Source of the DNA: Rhodopseudomonas pseudopalustris
GTDB taxonomy: Bacteria > Pseudomonadota > Alphaproteobacteria > Rhizobiales > Xanthobacteraceae
Assembly (NCBI RefSeq): GCF_900110435.1
Contig: NZ_FODT01000006.1
Location: 124,001-188,000 of the forward strand
Length of the DNA stretch: 64,000 bases
Direction of reading: 5' to 3'
The notes beneath the pieces are model-generated. The model made no database searches. It was not told the DNA's origin and saw nothing but the letters and a program-made list of their open reading frames with translations. This document shows positions 1 to 7,934 of this stretch, one piece after another (the stretch's first letter is position 1; the number at the start of each line of letters is the position of its first letter). A program made the position numbers and the translations under genes.

Positions 1-305
1 CCGTCGACCAGTTTGCGGGCGACATGGGGCAGCGAGCCCATCGACTTGCTACCGCCCCGCGGCGGCAGGCACGGCACCCTGGTCAGAACGTCGCCGGCCT
101 GCTTGGCGGCATCCTTCATCCTGTCGATCGCCTTGCCGGCGAGGCCCTTCTGCGCCGGGTCGCGGTCGACCGGCGCCGCGTCGGCTCTGGCCGGATCCGG
201 CGCAGCCTGGGCGGTTTGCGCGGACGCACCCGGCATTGTGCCGCCAAACAATATCGCCGCCGAAAACATCGCGGCGGCGAACCTCGCGCAACTTCGACTC
301 CTCAT
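1..305 (-). CDS. Exported protein, probable SGNH-type hydrolase (N-terminal part, runs off the window)
   Basis: Only the first 101 codons are in the window; the gene continues past position 1. The reading frame starts at an ATG that shares one base with the TAA of the preceding gene (TAATG), which points to translational coupling. The first 30 residues form a signal peptide (basic MRSRSCARF, hydrophobic core, cleavage near ASAQ). The mature part starts with an Ala/Pro/Asp-rich linker, then a short basic helix and a GSLPHVARKL segment. That last segment resembles what precedes the first catalytic block of some secreted SGNH hydrolases, so a second SGNH enzyme is inferred, but no catalytic residue is visible yet. 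It is the last visible member of an operon with an OpgC-like acyltransferase. Confidence 0.6.
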   Translation of the reverse strand, partial: MRSRSCARFAAAMFSAAILFGGTMPGASAQTAQAAPDPARADAAPVDRDPAQKGLAGKAIDRMKDAAKQAGDVLTRVPCLPPRGGSKSMGSLPHVARKLVD

Positions 306-1084
306 TAACGCAGCGTCCTCAACTCCGATGGATTGATCTTCGTCGCATCGATCACGAAGCTCGACAGCGCGCGCGCGATGCAATTGTGCACCCGCATCGC
401 CAGGTCGATGCCCGGCGAAGGGCTGAACAGATCGAATTCTCCAGTCTCGTTCCAATGCCGCATCAGCGCAAACCGATCGAACAGCGGCGCATCGTGCTCC
501 TGTCCCACCACCCGCATATTATCGAGATAGGGCGCCGGATTGATCATGGTTTCGGTGCGGGGGCTGTATTGCAGATTCATCAGGATGACGTCGGCGCCGG
601 CCTTCTTCGACGCTTCGATGCCGTCGCCGAGCGCGCTGCGGAATTCGTCGGGATCGACCGAGCGGATCGCGTCGTAAGTGCCGGTTTGCCAGATCAGCAA
701 GGCAGGCTTGCGCTCGGCGACGAGCTGGCCGAGGCCGGGCGCGACTTCGGCGGCGGTGCGCTTCGCCCGCATCTCGACGGTGACGTTGACGGCGACGCCG
801 GGCAGCCTTTCGCGGAGTTGCGTCTGCAACCGCGCCGGATAGGCCGTGCTCTCGGCCGAGCCGATGCTGGAGGAGCGGCTACCGATCACCAGAATATCGA
901 GCTTGCGGTCGGTCTTCAGCGCGGTGGCGACCTTGGCCAGGGTGGCGTCGGTCGACAGCAGATAGGCCGGCGCGTCGCAATTCTGCGGCGACGTCTCGGG
1001 CGCGGCGCAAGCCGGCGTTCCAAGCGCTGCCAGCAGGGCGATGCCCAGCACAAATCCAAAGCTGGCCATCCTGCCGGCCATCAT
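305..1084 (-). CDS. Divergent SGNH/GDSL-like exported protein
   Basis: 259 residues. The ATG at 1084 overlaps the TGA of the upstream acyltransferase gene by four bases (ATGA), which decides the start over longer alternatives. Residues 1-28 are a signal peptide. Block I is recognisable at about residues 64-75 (ILVIGSRSSSIG), and a second SGNH-like block is IWQTGTYDAIR at 131-141. In ordinary SGNH enzymes that block reads GTND; here the Asn is Tyr, and the terminal Asp-x-x-His block is not clear (nearest candidates D227 and H233). It may be a degenerate hydrolase or an acyl-binding partner. Working with an OpgC-like acyltransferase, it could transfer or remove acyl groups on a periplasmic glycan; this is inference from context. 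Confidence 0.7.
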   Translation of the reverse strand: MMAGRMASFGFVLGIALLAALGTPACAAPETSPQNCDAPAYLLSTDATLAKVATALKTDRKLDILVIGSRSSSIGSAESTAYPARLQTQLRERLPGVAVNVTVEMRAKRTAAEVAPGLGQLVAERKPALLIWQTGTYDAIRSVDPDEFRSALGDGIEASKKAGADVILMNLQYSPRTETMINPAPYLDNMRVVGQEHDAPLFDRFALMRHWNETGEFDLFSPSPGIDLAMRVHNCIARALSSFVIDATKINPSELRTLR

Positions 1085-2349
1085 GCGTCGCCCCCCGCGA
1101 GATCGGCATCCGGGCTTGTTTTTTGACTTCCGCCCTTGGCCGCTGCGTTCTTGTACCACGAAAAAAGCCATGCTGACGCCGACATGATGATGATCCCGGT
1201 CAAGCTGACGAAGAAATGCATGACCGCTCCGCCGGCGATCTCGGCCAGCACGAAGTAGCCGGCAAATGCAAGGAAGATGCCCAGACAGAAGATTTCCAGC
1301 GAATGCTGCCCGCACAGGATCAACGGCCGCAGCCAGATCGAGTTCAGGCCGCGCCAGTCACGGTGCAGGAATCGGACGGTGATCGCCGCCAGCGCCAGGA
1401 AATGCGCGAACCGCAGCACGTCGAGATTGGGCTTGTCGATCGGATACATCCACTGTTCCAGCCATTTCGGCAGGGTATGGAACAGCTGCGGCATGTGCCA
1501 GGTCAGGGTGACGAAGAACGCCGCCAGCAGATAGGCGACCGCCACCCATAGGGTGATCGGCGACGCCAGCACCCGTGACAGGCGCTGCGCCCCACCCATC
1601 GCGCACCAGGCGCCGAACACGAACAGCAATTGCCATGCGTAAGGATTGAACGCCCAGACGCCGCTCGGATAGGCGGTCAGATGCAGGTCGAACTGCCAGG
1701 TCGCCGCATACAGGAATGTCGACAGCGCCAGAGCGACGTCGGGCGAGCGCCGCATCATCCACAGGATCGGCGGCAGGAAGAACATCAGCACGATGTAAAG
1801 CGGCAGCACGTCCATGTTGACCGGACGGAACCGCAGCAGCAGCGCCTGCACGATGGTGACGTCGGGCTGCTTGAGGAAATCCAGAATCCCCATTTCCTCG
1901 GTGTAGAGCGGGTTCTGGAAGCTGTTGGCGACGTAGGAGATTTCGGCCAGGAAGATGGTGAACAGGAAGACGTGGGCGACGTAGATCTGCCAGACCCGCT
2001 TCATGATCCGCGCCGACGCCACCACCACGCCCTGATCGCGCATCGCGCGGCCATACACGAAGGCGGCGGTGTAGCCGGAGATGAAGATGAAGATCTCGGT
2101 GGCGTCGCTGAAGCCGTAGTTGCGGATCGTCAGCCAGGTGAGAATATTGGCCGGCAGATGGTCGATGAAGATAAGCCACAGCGCCAGGCCGCGGAACAGA
2201 TCGAGCCGCAATTCGCGCTTCGGCGCAGGCTTTTGCAGCGCCGGCTGCGGTGGGGGCGCCGGCGGCGGAACGGTCTCGACCTGCGGCGGGATGCTCGCGG
2301 GCGGCGCTCCGGCGATCGGTTCAGCGACGGACGAGGCTACGGGAGTCAT
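1081..2349 (-). CDS. opgC: OpgC-like integral membrane acyltransferase
   Basis: About 422 residues. An N-terminal Pro/Ala-rich cytoplasmic stretch is followed by an RLDLFRGLALWLIFIDHL segment and roughly ten hydrophobic helices, the layout of OpgC-domain proteins, which transfer acyl groups such as succinate to osmoregulated periplasmic glucans. The FRG and DH signature at the start of the first helix is typical of this membrane acyltransferase class. The start at 2349 has a GGAG about four bases upstream; an upstream ATG at 2403 would add 18 residues and cannot be excluded. Its stop overlaps the next gene by ATGA, so it leads a coupled operon with two exported proteins. The symbol is by family; the real acceptor is unknown. 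Confidence 0.75.
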   Translation of the reverse strand: MTPVASSVAEPIAGAPPASIPPQVETVPPPAPPPQPALQKPAPKRELRLDLFRGLALWLIFIDHLPANILTWLTIRNYGFSDATEIFIFISGYTAAFVYGRAMRDQGVVVASARIMKRVWQIYVAHVFLFTIFLAEISYVANSFQNPLYTEEMGILDFLKQPDVTIVQALLLRFRPVNMDVLPLYIVLMFFLPPILWMMRRSPDVALALSTFLYAATWQFDLHLTAYPSGVWAFNPYAWQLLFVFGAWCAMGGAQRLSRVLASPITLWVAVAYLLAAFFVTLTWHMPQLFHTLPKWLEQWMYPIDKPNLDVLRFAHFLALAAITVRFLHRDWRGLNSIWLRPLILCGQHSLEIFCLGIFLAFAGYFVLAEIAGGAVMHFFVSLTGIIIMSASAWLFSWYKNAAAKGGSQKTSPDADLAGGDA

Positions 2350-2685
2350 GGGGCTCCGGGCGGGCGCAACATCGCGCCTTGGCGCTGATATATCAGCCTG
2401 CACACCGACAGGCGAAGATTTTGCAACGGGTTCAGCCGGACGGGCCTTGCAGGCGGTCGGGCCGCATTGCGGCGGCGAAGGTCGCGATCGTTGCGGCGGA
2501 ATGCGACCGGCACGTTGCCGGTTCGCCCACGCCGTCGGTGCGACCCTGCGTCGCCTGCGGGACTATGCGCCAACTATGTTGAAACCACGGCTCTATATGG
2601 TCTCAGAAGCTGAAAATCGTTCCGAACGGCTGGTTTCAGATAGGATTTCTGCGATATGATTGCGATTCAAGCTGGAACAACTCTC

Positions 2686-3078
2686 ATGTACCGCGCCGTA
2701 ACTCGCCAGATCGAGGTGACTGTCGAACCGAATTACCTCCCCGAGCGCTCCTCGGCGGAAAACCGACAGTTTTTCTGGTCCTATACCGTGGTCATCACCA
2801 ATTCGGGCGACGAGACCGTGCAGCTGCGCACCCGGCATTGGGTGATCACCGACGCGTCCGGCCGCACCCAGGAAGTCCGCGGTGAAGGCGTGGTCGGCGA
2901 ACAGCCGGTGCTCGCGCCCGGCGAACGGTTCGAATACACCAGCGGGGTCCCGCTCCCGACCGCCTCCGGCTTCATGGCCGGCCGCTACCAGATGGAAAGC
3001 GAAAGCGGCGAAAAATTCGAAATCGACGTCCCGGCGTTCTCGCTCGACAGCCCGGAAGGGAAACGGACGTTGAATTGA
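2686..3078 (+). CDS. apaG: ApaG domain protein
   Basis: 130 residues, the normal length for ApaG, with the all-beta fibronectin-like fold signatures: [20 protein letters not shown] at about 33-52, the [15 protein letters not shown] turn, and GxMxGxY near the C-terminus ([10 protein letters not shown]). ApaG proteins have been linked to cobalt/magnesium efflux in enterobacteria, but the molecular function is not settled. The ATG at 2686 is preferred because it gives the family length; an in-frame ATG at 2656 would add ten residues. The gene stands alone on the plus strand, divergent from the opgC operon. Confidence 0.9.
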   Translation: MYRAVTRQIEVTVEPNYLPERSSAENRQFFWSYTVVITNSGDETVQLRTRHWVITDASGRTQEVRGEGVVGEQPVLAPGERFEYTSGVPLPTASGFMAGRYQMESESGEKFEIDVPAFSLDSPEGKRTLN

Positions 3079-3096
3079 GGAGCGGCGCTGAGCGCG

Positions 3097-3192
3097 CCGT
3101 AGGGTGGGTTCGGCGCGGAGCGCCGTAACCCACCATCTTGGCGGCGAGACGTGAATCGGTGGGTTACGCGCTTCGCGCTAACCCACCCTACG
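3097..3192. repeat. GTGGGTTACG-type intergenic palindrome pair
   Basis: Two related hairpins lie between apaG and hslO. The first (3099-3134) has GGTGGGTT and AACCCACC arms around a GC-rich loop; the second (3158-3192) has GGTGGGTTA and TAACCCACC arms. The outer flanks (CGTAGGGTGGG and CCCACCCTACG) are also complementary, so the pair could fold as one long structure. It looks like a dispersed repetitive palindrome and could act as a bidirectional terminator for the convergent genes. Confidence 0.8.
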
Positions 3193-3218
3193 TACTCACC
3201 CATCCTACGAGACACGAA

Positions 3219-4232
3219 CTACTCGCCCGCCTCCTCCACGCCCGCCTCTTGCGGGGTGAATTCGTAGACCGAGCTGCAGAACTCGCAGGTCACCACGACC
3301 TTGCCGTCCTTGACCATGTCGGCGCGGTCCTTGGCTTCGAAGCGGGACAACATGCCGGCCACCGCGTCGCGCGAGCACGAGCATTGCGCGCGCAACGGCA
3401 GCGACGAGAACACCCTTACGCCGCGTTCGTGAAACAGCCGATACAGCAGCCGCTCGCCGGACAGGTCCGGATCGATCAGTTCGACGTCCTCCACGGTCGC
3501 GATCAGCGACTGGCCTTCGACCCAGGCGTCGTCTTCCTGCACGGCGTGGACCGAAGCGCCCTCCGGCGCGTCACCGGGATGCAGATCGGCCTGCCGCGCG
3601 CGCTCCGGACTCTTGGGGAGAAACTGCAACAACATGCCGCCGGCGCGCCAGTGATGCCGGCCGCCCTCGCCGCTGCGCAACTCCTCGCCGACTGCGAGCC
3701 GCACCCTGGTCGGGATCTGCTCGGAGCGCAGGAAATATTCGTGCGCCGCTTCCTCGAGGCCGCCGCCCTGCAGCGCGACGAGCCCCTGATAGCGGCTCAT
3801 GTCCACGCCCTGGTCGATCGTCATCGCCAGATGCCCGTTGCCGAGCAGCGCGCCGGAATCCAGCCCGGGCGTCAGCCGGCTCTCGTCGAACCGTGCATAG
3901 GCGCGCAGCCGGTCGGGCGCCTGGAAATCGACGATCAGGAACGATACCGGGCCATCGGTCTGGGTCTGCAGGATGAAGCGGCCATCGAATTTCAAAGACG
4001 AGCCGAGCAGCGTCGCCAGCACGATCGCCTCGCCGAGCAGCTTGGCGACCGGCGTCGGATAGGCGTGCTTTTCCAGCAGCTCGTCGAGCGCCGGGCCGAG
4101 CCGCGTCAGCCGGCCGCGCAGGTCGAGCGGGCCGACCTCGAACGGCAGCACCGTGTCGTCGACCGGAACCGCGGACGGCGCACGCACCGGCGGCGTATCG
4201 GATGTCTTGGGATTTTGAGATTGCGAGGTCAT
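3219..4232 (-). CDS. hslO: Hsp33 family redox-regulated chaperonin HslO
   Basis: 337 residues. Hsp33 is a holdase chaperone switched on by oxidation, which releases zinc from four cysteines near the C-terminus. Those ligands are visible: CSC in AQCSCSRDAVAGML at about 270-280 and CEFC in VVTCEFCSSVYEF near 310. The N-terminal domain has the RLGPALDELLEKHAYP and LLGEAIVLATLLGSSLKF patterns of the family. The gene follows argF on the same strand after about 220 bases that hold a repeat, so it may be in the argD-argF transcription unit or have its own promoter. Confidence 0.95.
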   Translation of the reverse strand: MTSQSQNPKTSDTPPVRAPSAVPVDDTVLPFEVGPLDLRGRLTRLGPALDELLEKHAYPTPVAKLLGEAIVLATLLGSSLKFDGRFILQTQTDGPVSFLIVDFQAPDRLRAYARFDESRLTPGLDSGALLGNGHLAMTIDQGVDMSRYQGLVALQGGGLEEAAHEYFLRSEQIPTRVRLAVGEELRSGEGGRHHWRAGGMLLQFLPKSPERARQADLHPGDAPEGASVHAVQEDDAWVEGQSLIATVEDVELIDPDLSGERLLYRLFHERGVRVFSSLPLRAQCSCSRDAVAGMLSRFEAKDRADMVKDGKVVVTCEFCSSVYEFTPQEAGVEEAGE

Positions 4233-4312
4233 GGCGCTCTATCTGGGGGCGGGGCTGGCGGATCGGAAGGGCCGGGCCGCGGGGATGAATGGCAGCGATG
4301 CAGCGCGGCCTC

Positions 4313-4441
4313 TTCCTTCTCCCCTGCGGGAGAAGGTGGCGCGGACGCAGTCCGCGTCGGATGAGGGGTGGACGCGGGCGCTGTGCCGGCCCCTCACCCG
4401 CCTTCGCTGCGCTCAGGCACCCTCCTCCAAAAGGAGAGAGG
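4313..4441. repeat. CTTCTCCC-type intergenic repeat
   Basis: A palindromic element fills most of the argF-hslO spacer. It opens with a CTTCTCCC/GGGAGAAG hairpin at 4316-4335, holds complementary GATGAGGGGT and CCCCTCACCC arms, and ends in AAAAGGAGAGAGGG. This composition matches dispersed repeats in related genomes (recalled, not searched). No gene was seen in the spacer. Confidence 0.65.
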
Positions 4442-4450
4442 GAAAGAGAC

Positions 4451-5401
4451 CTACGCTACCGCGCCGAGGCACCAGGCCAGGATGCCCTTCTGCGCGTGCA
4501 GGCGGTTTTCGGCTTCGTCGAACACCACCGATTGCGGGCCGTCGATCACCTCGTCGGTGACCTCCTCGCCGCGATGCGCCGGCAGGCAGTGCATGAAGAT
4601 CGCGTCCTTGTGGGCGAGCGACATCAGCTTGGAATTGACCTGATACGGCTTGAGCAGATTGTGGCGGTGCTCGCCGTCCTTGTCGCCCATCGACACCCAG
4701 GTGTCGGTGACAACGCAATCGGCGCCGCGCACCGCCTCCTCGGCGTCGTTGCCGAGCGTGACCTGTGCGCCGCTGGCCTTGATCCAGTCGCGCATCGCCT
4801 TGTTCGGCGCGAGCTGCGGCGGGGTCGCGATCTTGAGATTGAACTCGAAGCGCTGCGCCGCGTGGGCCCACGACGCCAGCACATTGTTGTCGTCGCCGGT
4901 CCAGGCCACGGTCGCGCCCTTGATCGATCCGCGATGCTCCTCGAAGGTCATGACATCGGCCATCACCTGGCAGGGATGCGACTTGCGCGTCAGGCCGTTG
5001 ATCACCGGCACGGTGGCGTTGGCGGCAAGCTCGAGCAGCGAGTCGTGATTGAGGATCCGGATCATGATGATGTCGACGAACCGCGACAGCACGCGCGCGG
5101 TATCGGCGATGGTCTCGCCGCGGCCGAGCTGCATCTCGGCGCCGGTCAACATGATCGCCTCGCCGCCGAGCTGGCGCATCCCGACGTCGAACGAGACGCG
5201 GGTGCGGGTCGAGGGCTTTTCGAAGATCATCGCCAGCGTCTTGCCGGCCAGCGGCTTGTCGGGCTCGATATTGGCCTTGCGCTTCGCCTTGATCGCCACG
5301 CCGGCGGCGAGCATGTTGCGCAACTCCGAGGTCGGCAGCTCGGAAAGGTCGAGGAAGTGCCGGGGCGCGTTTTTCATGGCTTTGGTCGTGGCGTTGCTCA
5401 T
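4451..5401 (-). CDS. argF: Ornithine carbamoyltransferase
   Basis: 316 residues, the family length. It joins ornithine and carbamoyl phosphate to give citrulline in arginine synthesis. The carbamoyl-phosphate motif STRTR is at residues 64-68, HPCQ near 143, the ornithine-side DTWVSMG near 240, and HCLPAHRG near 280. The ATG at 5401 shares a base with the TGA of argD (TGATG), so the pair is translationally coupled and the start is well supported. The coupled gene order argD-argF fits two consecutive uses of ornithine-pathway intermediates. Confidence 0.97.
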   Translation of the reverse strand: MSNATTKAMKNAPRHFLDLSELPTSELRNMLAAGVAIKAKRKANIEPDKPLAGKTLAMIFEKPSTRTRVSFDVGMRQLGGEAIMLTGAEMQLGRGETIADTARVLSRFVDIIMIRILNHDSLLELAANATVPVINGLTRKSHPCQVMADVMTFEEHRGSIKGATVAWTGDDNNVLASWAHAAQRFEFNLKIATPPQLAPNKAMRDWIKASGAQVTLGNDAEEAVRGADCVVTDTWVSMGDKDGEHRHNLLKPYQVNSKLMSLAHKDAIFMHCLPAHRGEEVTDEVIDGPQSVVFDEAENRLHAQKGILAWCLGAVA

Positions 5402-6612
5402 CACACCGCCTCCCGCTGCGCGGCCTGGCCGGACAGCACGCCGCAGGCGCGCTCGAGCCGCGTCACCGCCTCTTCGATCTCGGCCTCGTCGACGATCAGC
5501 GGCGGCAGCAAGCGAACGACGTTGTCGCCGGCGCCGACGGTGAGCAGTTTCTGGTCGCGCAGCGCAGCGACCAGATCGCCCGACGGCACCACCGCCTTGA
5601 GGCCGATCAGCAGGCCCTCGCCGCGCACTTCGCTGAGCACCTGCGGATAACGATCGACGATCCCGGCGAGCTTCTGCTTCAGGATCAGCGACATCCGTTT
5701 GGCGTGATCGAAGAAGCCGGGCTTCAGCATCACGTCGAGCACCGCATTGGCCGCGGCAACCGCCAGCGGATTGCCGCCGAAGGTCGAGCCGTGCGAGCCC
5801 GGCGCCATGCCCTTGGCCGCTTCCGCGGTGGCGAGGCAGGCGCCGATCGGGAAGCCGCCGCCCAGCGCTTTCGCCAGCGCCATGATGTCGGGCGCGACGC
5901 CGAGCCGCTGATAGGCGAACAATTCGCCGGTGCGGCCCATCCCGGTCTGGACTTCGTCGAACACCAGCAGCAGGCCATTGGCGTCGCACAACTCACGCAG
6001 CGCCCGGAAGAAGGCCGGCTCCGGCGCGCGGACGCCGCCCTCACCCTGCAGCGGCTCGATCAGGATGCCGGCGGTATTCGGGCCGATCGCCTTCTTCACC
6101 GCCTCGATATCGCCGAGCGGCAGCTGGTCGAAACCATCGAGCGGGTCGCCATAGCCTTCCAGGTACTTTGCCGAGCCGGTGGCGGCGAGCGCGGCCAGCG
6201 TGCGGCCATGGAACGCGCCTTCGAAGGTGATGATCCGGGTGCGCTCCGGAGATCCCTTCGAGAACTGATAGTGCCGCGTCATCTTGAGCGCGCATTCGAT
6301 CGCTTCCGCGCCCGAATTGGCGAAGAACACATAATCGGCGAAGCTCTGCTCGCACAGCCGCGCGGCAAGCCGCTCGCCGTCCGGGCTCTTGAACAGGTTC
6401 GACGTGTGCCACAGCTTCGCCGATTGCTGCTGCAGCGCCTCGACCAGATGCGGATGGCAATGGCCGAGCGAATTGACCGCGACGCCGCTGGTGAAGTCGA
6501 GATAACGCTCGCCGGCGGTCGCGATCAGCCAAACGCCCTCGCCGCGCTCGAAAGCGACATCCGCTCTCGCGAATACCGGCAGGAGATGGGACGTAGCAGC
6601 AGCGTTCGACAT
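5401..6612 (-). CDS. argD: Acetylornithine aminotransferase
   Basis: 403 residues, class III PLP-dependent aminotransferase. It makes N-acetylornithine from the semialdehyde with glutamate and may also serve the DapC role in lysine synthesis. Visible signatures: [15 protein letters not shown] near the N-terminus, [15 protein letters not shown], the [15 protein letters not shown] cofactor motif with Asp-Glu, and the PLP lysine in [13 protein letters not shown]. The ATG at 6612 is chosen because the family begins just before the [10 protein letters not shown] segment; further upstream the reading frame has no homologous look. It is followed without a gap by argF. Confidence 0.95.
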   Translation of the reverse strand: MSNAAATSHLLPVFARADVAFERGEGVWLIATAGERYLDFTSGVAVNSLGHCHPHLVEALQQQSAKLWHTSNLFKSPDGERLAARLCEQSFADYVFFANSGAEAIECALKMTRHYQFSKGSPERTRIITFEGAFHGRTLAALAATGSAKYLEGYGDPLDGFDQLPLGDIEAVKKAIGPNTAGILIEPLQGEGGVRAPEPAFFRALRELCDANGLLLVFDEVQTGMGRTGELFAYQRLGVAPDIMALAKALGGGFPIGACLATAEAAKGMAPGSHGSTFGGNPLAVAAANAVLDVMLKPGFFDHAKRMSLILKQKLAGIVDRYPQVLSEVRGEGLLIGLKAVVPSGDLVAALRDQKLLTVGAGDNVVRLLPPLIVDEAEIEEAVTRLERACGVLSGQAAQREAV

Positions 6613-6690
6613 GGCCGATCCGATCGGAAAACGGGCAGCCGGGCCGGCCGCTTTCTCTGCGGTCGCGGGCCAACGTACCCCGGAAACGAA

Positions 6691-6716
6691 ACGTGCCGCC
6701 TTTCCAGGCGGCACGT
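6691..6716 (-). promoter_or_regulatory. Perfect 10-bp hairpin in the argD leader
   Basis: ACGTGCCGCC and GGCGGCACGT form a perfect 10-bp inverted repeat around a six-base loop, about 80 bases upstream of the argD start. Read on the minus strand it is followed by TTTCGTTTCC, so it could be a weak terminator or attenuator in the argD leader, or an operator. The rest of the 455-base argD-gcrA spacer has no gene that can be supported. Confidence 0.5.
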
Positions 6717-6809
6717 GTAGTCATTCTAGGTGCGCTGAAGTCACTGTCAACAGCGGCTTCGGTCAGGGTTCCCCCCGACTTGCCGCGCGGTCGCCGCTGT
6801 GTCGATGAA

Positions 6810-6992
6810 GACTCACTTTGTCGAGAAGGTGTGGACGCACCAGGTCGGACTCTTGCGCGTGAGTCACGCCATATTGTAGCGTTTTGGCTGTCGGGTACGA
6901 CATCTCGTGCGCGTTTTGTATTCCTTTTCGAGTTCTCGGTCGGGGCGTAACGCCCGGGCGGCAAGGGCCGCCCGGCGAGGGCTAAGGGATTC
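6810..6992 (+). promoter_or_regulatory. gcrA upstream region with four GANTC sites
   Basis: GANTC, the CcrM methylation site of alphaproteobacteria, occurs at 6810-6814, 6848-6852, 6861-6865 and 6988-6992, in the 260 bases before gcrA. Cell-cycle genes in this class are often controlled through CcrM methylation, which GcrA itself reads. A GC-rich inverted repeat (GGGCGGC/GCCGCCC around 6956-6975) sits between the sites. The gcrA start has an AGGAAGG ribosome site at about 7050-7060. Confidence 0.5.
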
Positions 6993-7067
6993 TGACGGCA
7001 AGGAAATTGGCGACCTCGCAGCCGCGGTTCCGCTGGGACCAGCGCCTCGCGGCAGGAAGGAATTAAC

Positions 7068-7580
7068 ATGATGACGGCATTGACCTGGACCGACGAGCGC
7101 GTCGAGCAGTTGAAGAAATTATGGGAAGGCGGGCTGTCGGCGAGTCAAATCGCCGCGGAGCTCGGCAATGTGACGCGCAACGCCGTGATCGGCAAGGTTC
7201 ACCGCCTCGGCCTGTCGGGCCGGGCCAAGAGCCCCTCCTCGGCGGCGCCACGTCCGCGCAAGGCGCGTCCGACCCCGCACATGATGCGGGTGACACGGCC
7301 GGTGGCGCGCGGCAATACCGCACTGGCGCATGTGTTCGAGGTCGAGGCCGAGCCCAATCCGGTCACCTATGACAACGTCGTGCCGATGAACCAGCGGCTG
7401 TCGCTGCTGGAACTCAATGAAGCCACCTGCCATTGGCCGATCGGCGATCCGAGCAATCCGGAATTCTTCTTCTGCGGCGGCAAGTCGCTGCCGAGCCTGC
7501 CCTATTGCGCGCATCACTCGCGCATCGCGTATCAGCCTGTCGGCGATCGCCGCCGCCAGCAGCCGAAGCCGACGCGGTAA
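7068..7580 (+). CDS. gcrA: GcrA cell cycle regulator
   Basis: 170 residues. GcrA binds RNA polymerase with sigma70 and CcrM-methylated promoters and drives S-phase genes. The N-terminal DNA-binding helix-turn-helix is textbook: TWTDERVEQLKKLWEGGLSA at 5-24 followed by SQIAAELG and TRNAVIGKVHRLGLSGRAK at about 36-54. A Pro/Arg-rich linker leads to the C-terminal sigma-binding domain with CHWPIGDP, FFCGG and YCAHHSR near 120-160. Two adjacent ATGs (7068 and 7071) are possible starts. The gene is transcribed alone, with a repeat region after it. Confidence 0.96.
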   Translation: MMTALTWTDERVEQLKKLWEGGLSASQIAAELGNVTRNAVIGKVHRLGLSGRAKSPSSAAPRPRKARPTPHMMRVTRPVARGNTALAHVFEVEAEPNPVTYDNVVPMNQRLSLLELNEATCHWPIGDPSNPEFFFCGGKSLPSLPYCAHHSRIAYQPVGDRRRQQPKPTR

Positions 7581-7645
7581 GCGCCGTCAGCGCAGAGCTG
7601 CGGCAAACGACGCTCGCGCAGCGCACGGCTGCGCCACCGCTCGAG

Positions 7646-7750
7646 GTTGTCATCGCCCGCGAAAGCGGGCGACCCAGTATCCTAGGGCGCCAGTTAGTTC
7701 TCACAACCGCACTGCAATACCGACCCCTCCGCCTTCGCGGAGGATGACAA
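7646..7750. repeat. CATCGCCCGCGAAAGCGGGCGACCC repeat, copy 1
   Basis: About 105 bases starting with TGTCATCGCCCGC, a GAAA-loop hairpin and GACCCAGTAT, and ending with CTCCGCCTTCGCGGAGGATGAC. The two ends are hairpins and are partly complementary to each other, so the whole could fold as a cruciform. It lies downstream of gcrA with a second direct copy at 7805-7910. No gene was found in the 354 bases between gcrA and phoB. Confidence 0.8.
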
Positions 7751-7804
7751 TCGTCGGATCATTTGCTGACAAAAAGTAGTTCGCAGCGCGCGCGACTCAA
7801 GGCC

Positions 7805-7910
7805 CCGTCATCGCCCGGCGAAGACCGGGCGACCCAGTATCGCAGGGCGGCCGTGCTCATCACAAACGCTCTGCAATACTGGGTCCTCCGCTTTCGCGGA
7901 GGATGACGGC
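7805..7910. repeat. CATCGCCCGCGAAAGCGGGCGACCC repeat, copy 2
   Basis: A second copy of the element at 7646-7750 in the same orientation, with CGTCATCGCCCGG at one end, GACCCAGTATCGCAGGGCGG in the middle and ATACTGGGTCCTCC plus a TTTCGCGGAGGATGACGG end. Here the GACCCAGTAT and ATACTGGGTC arms match perfectly. It ends about 25 bases beyond the phoB stop codon and might terminate phoB transcription. Confidence 0.8.
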
Positions 7911-7934
7911 TGATTGTAACGAAACGCTGCGGGC

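Noticed and set aside
4451-5989. An open frame that extends argF to over 500 codons
   Set aside because: The extra part lies within argD in a shifted frame, with Arg-rich composition typical of high-GC shadows.
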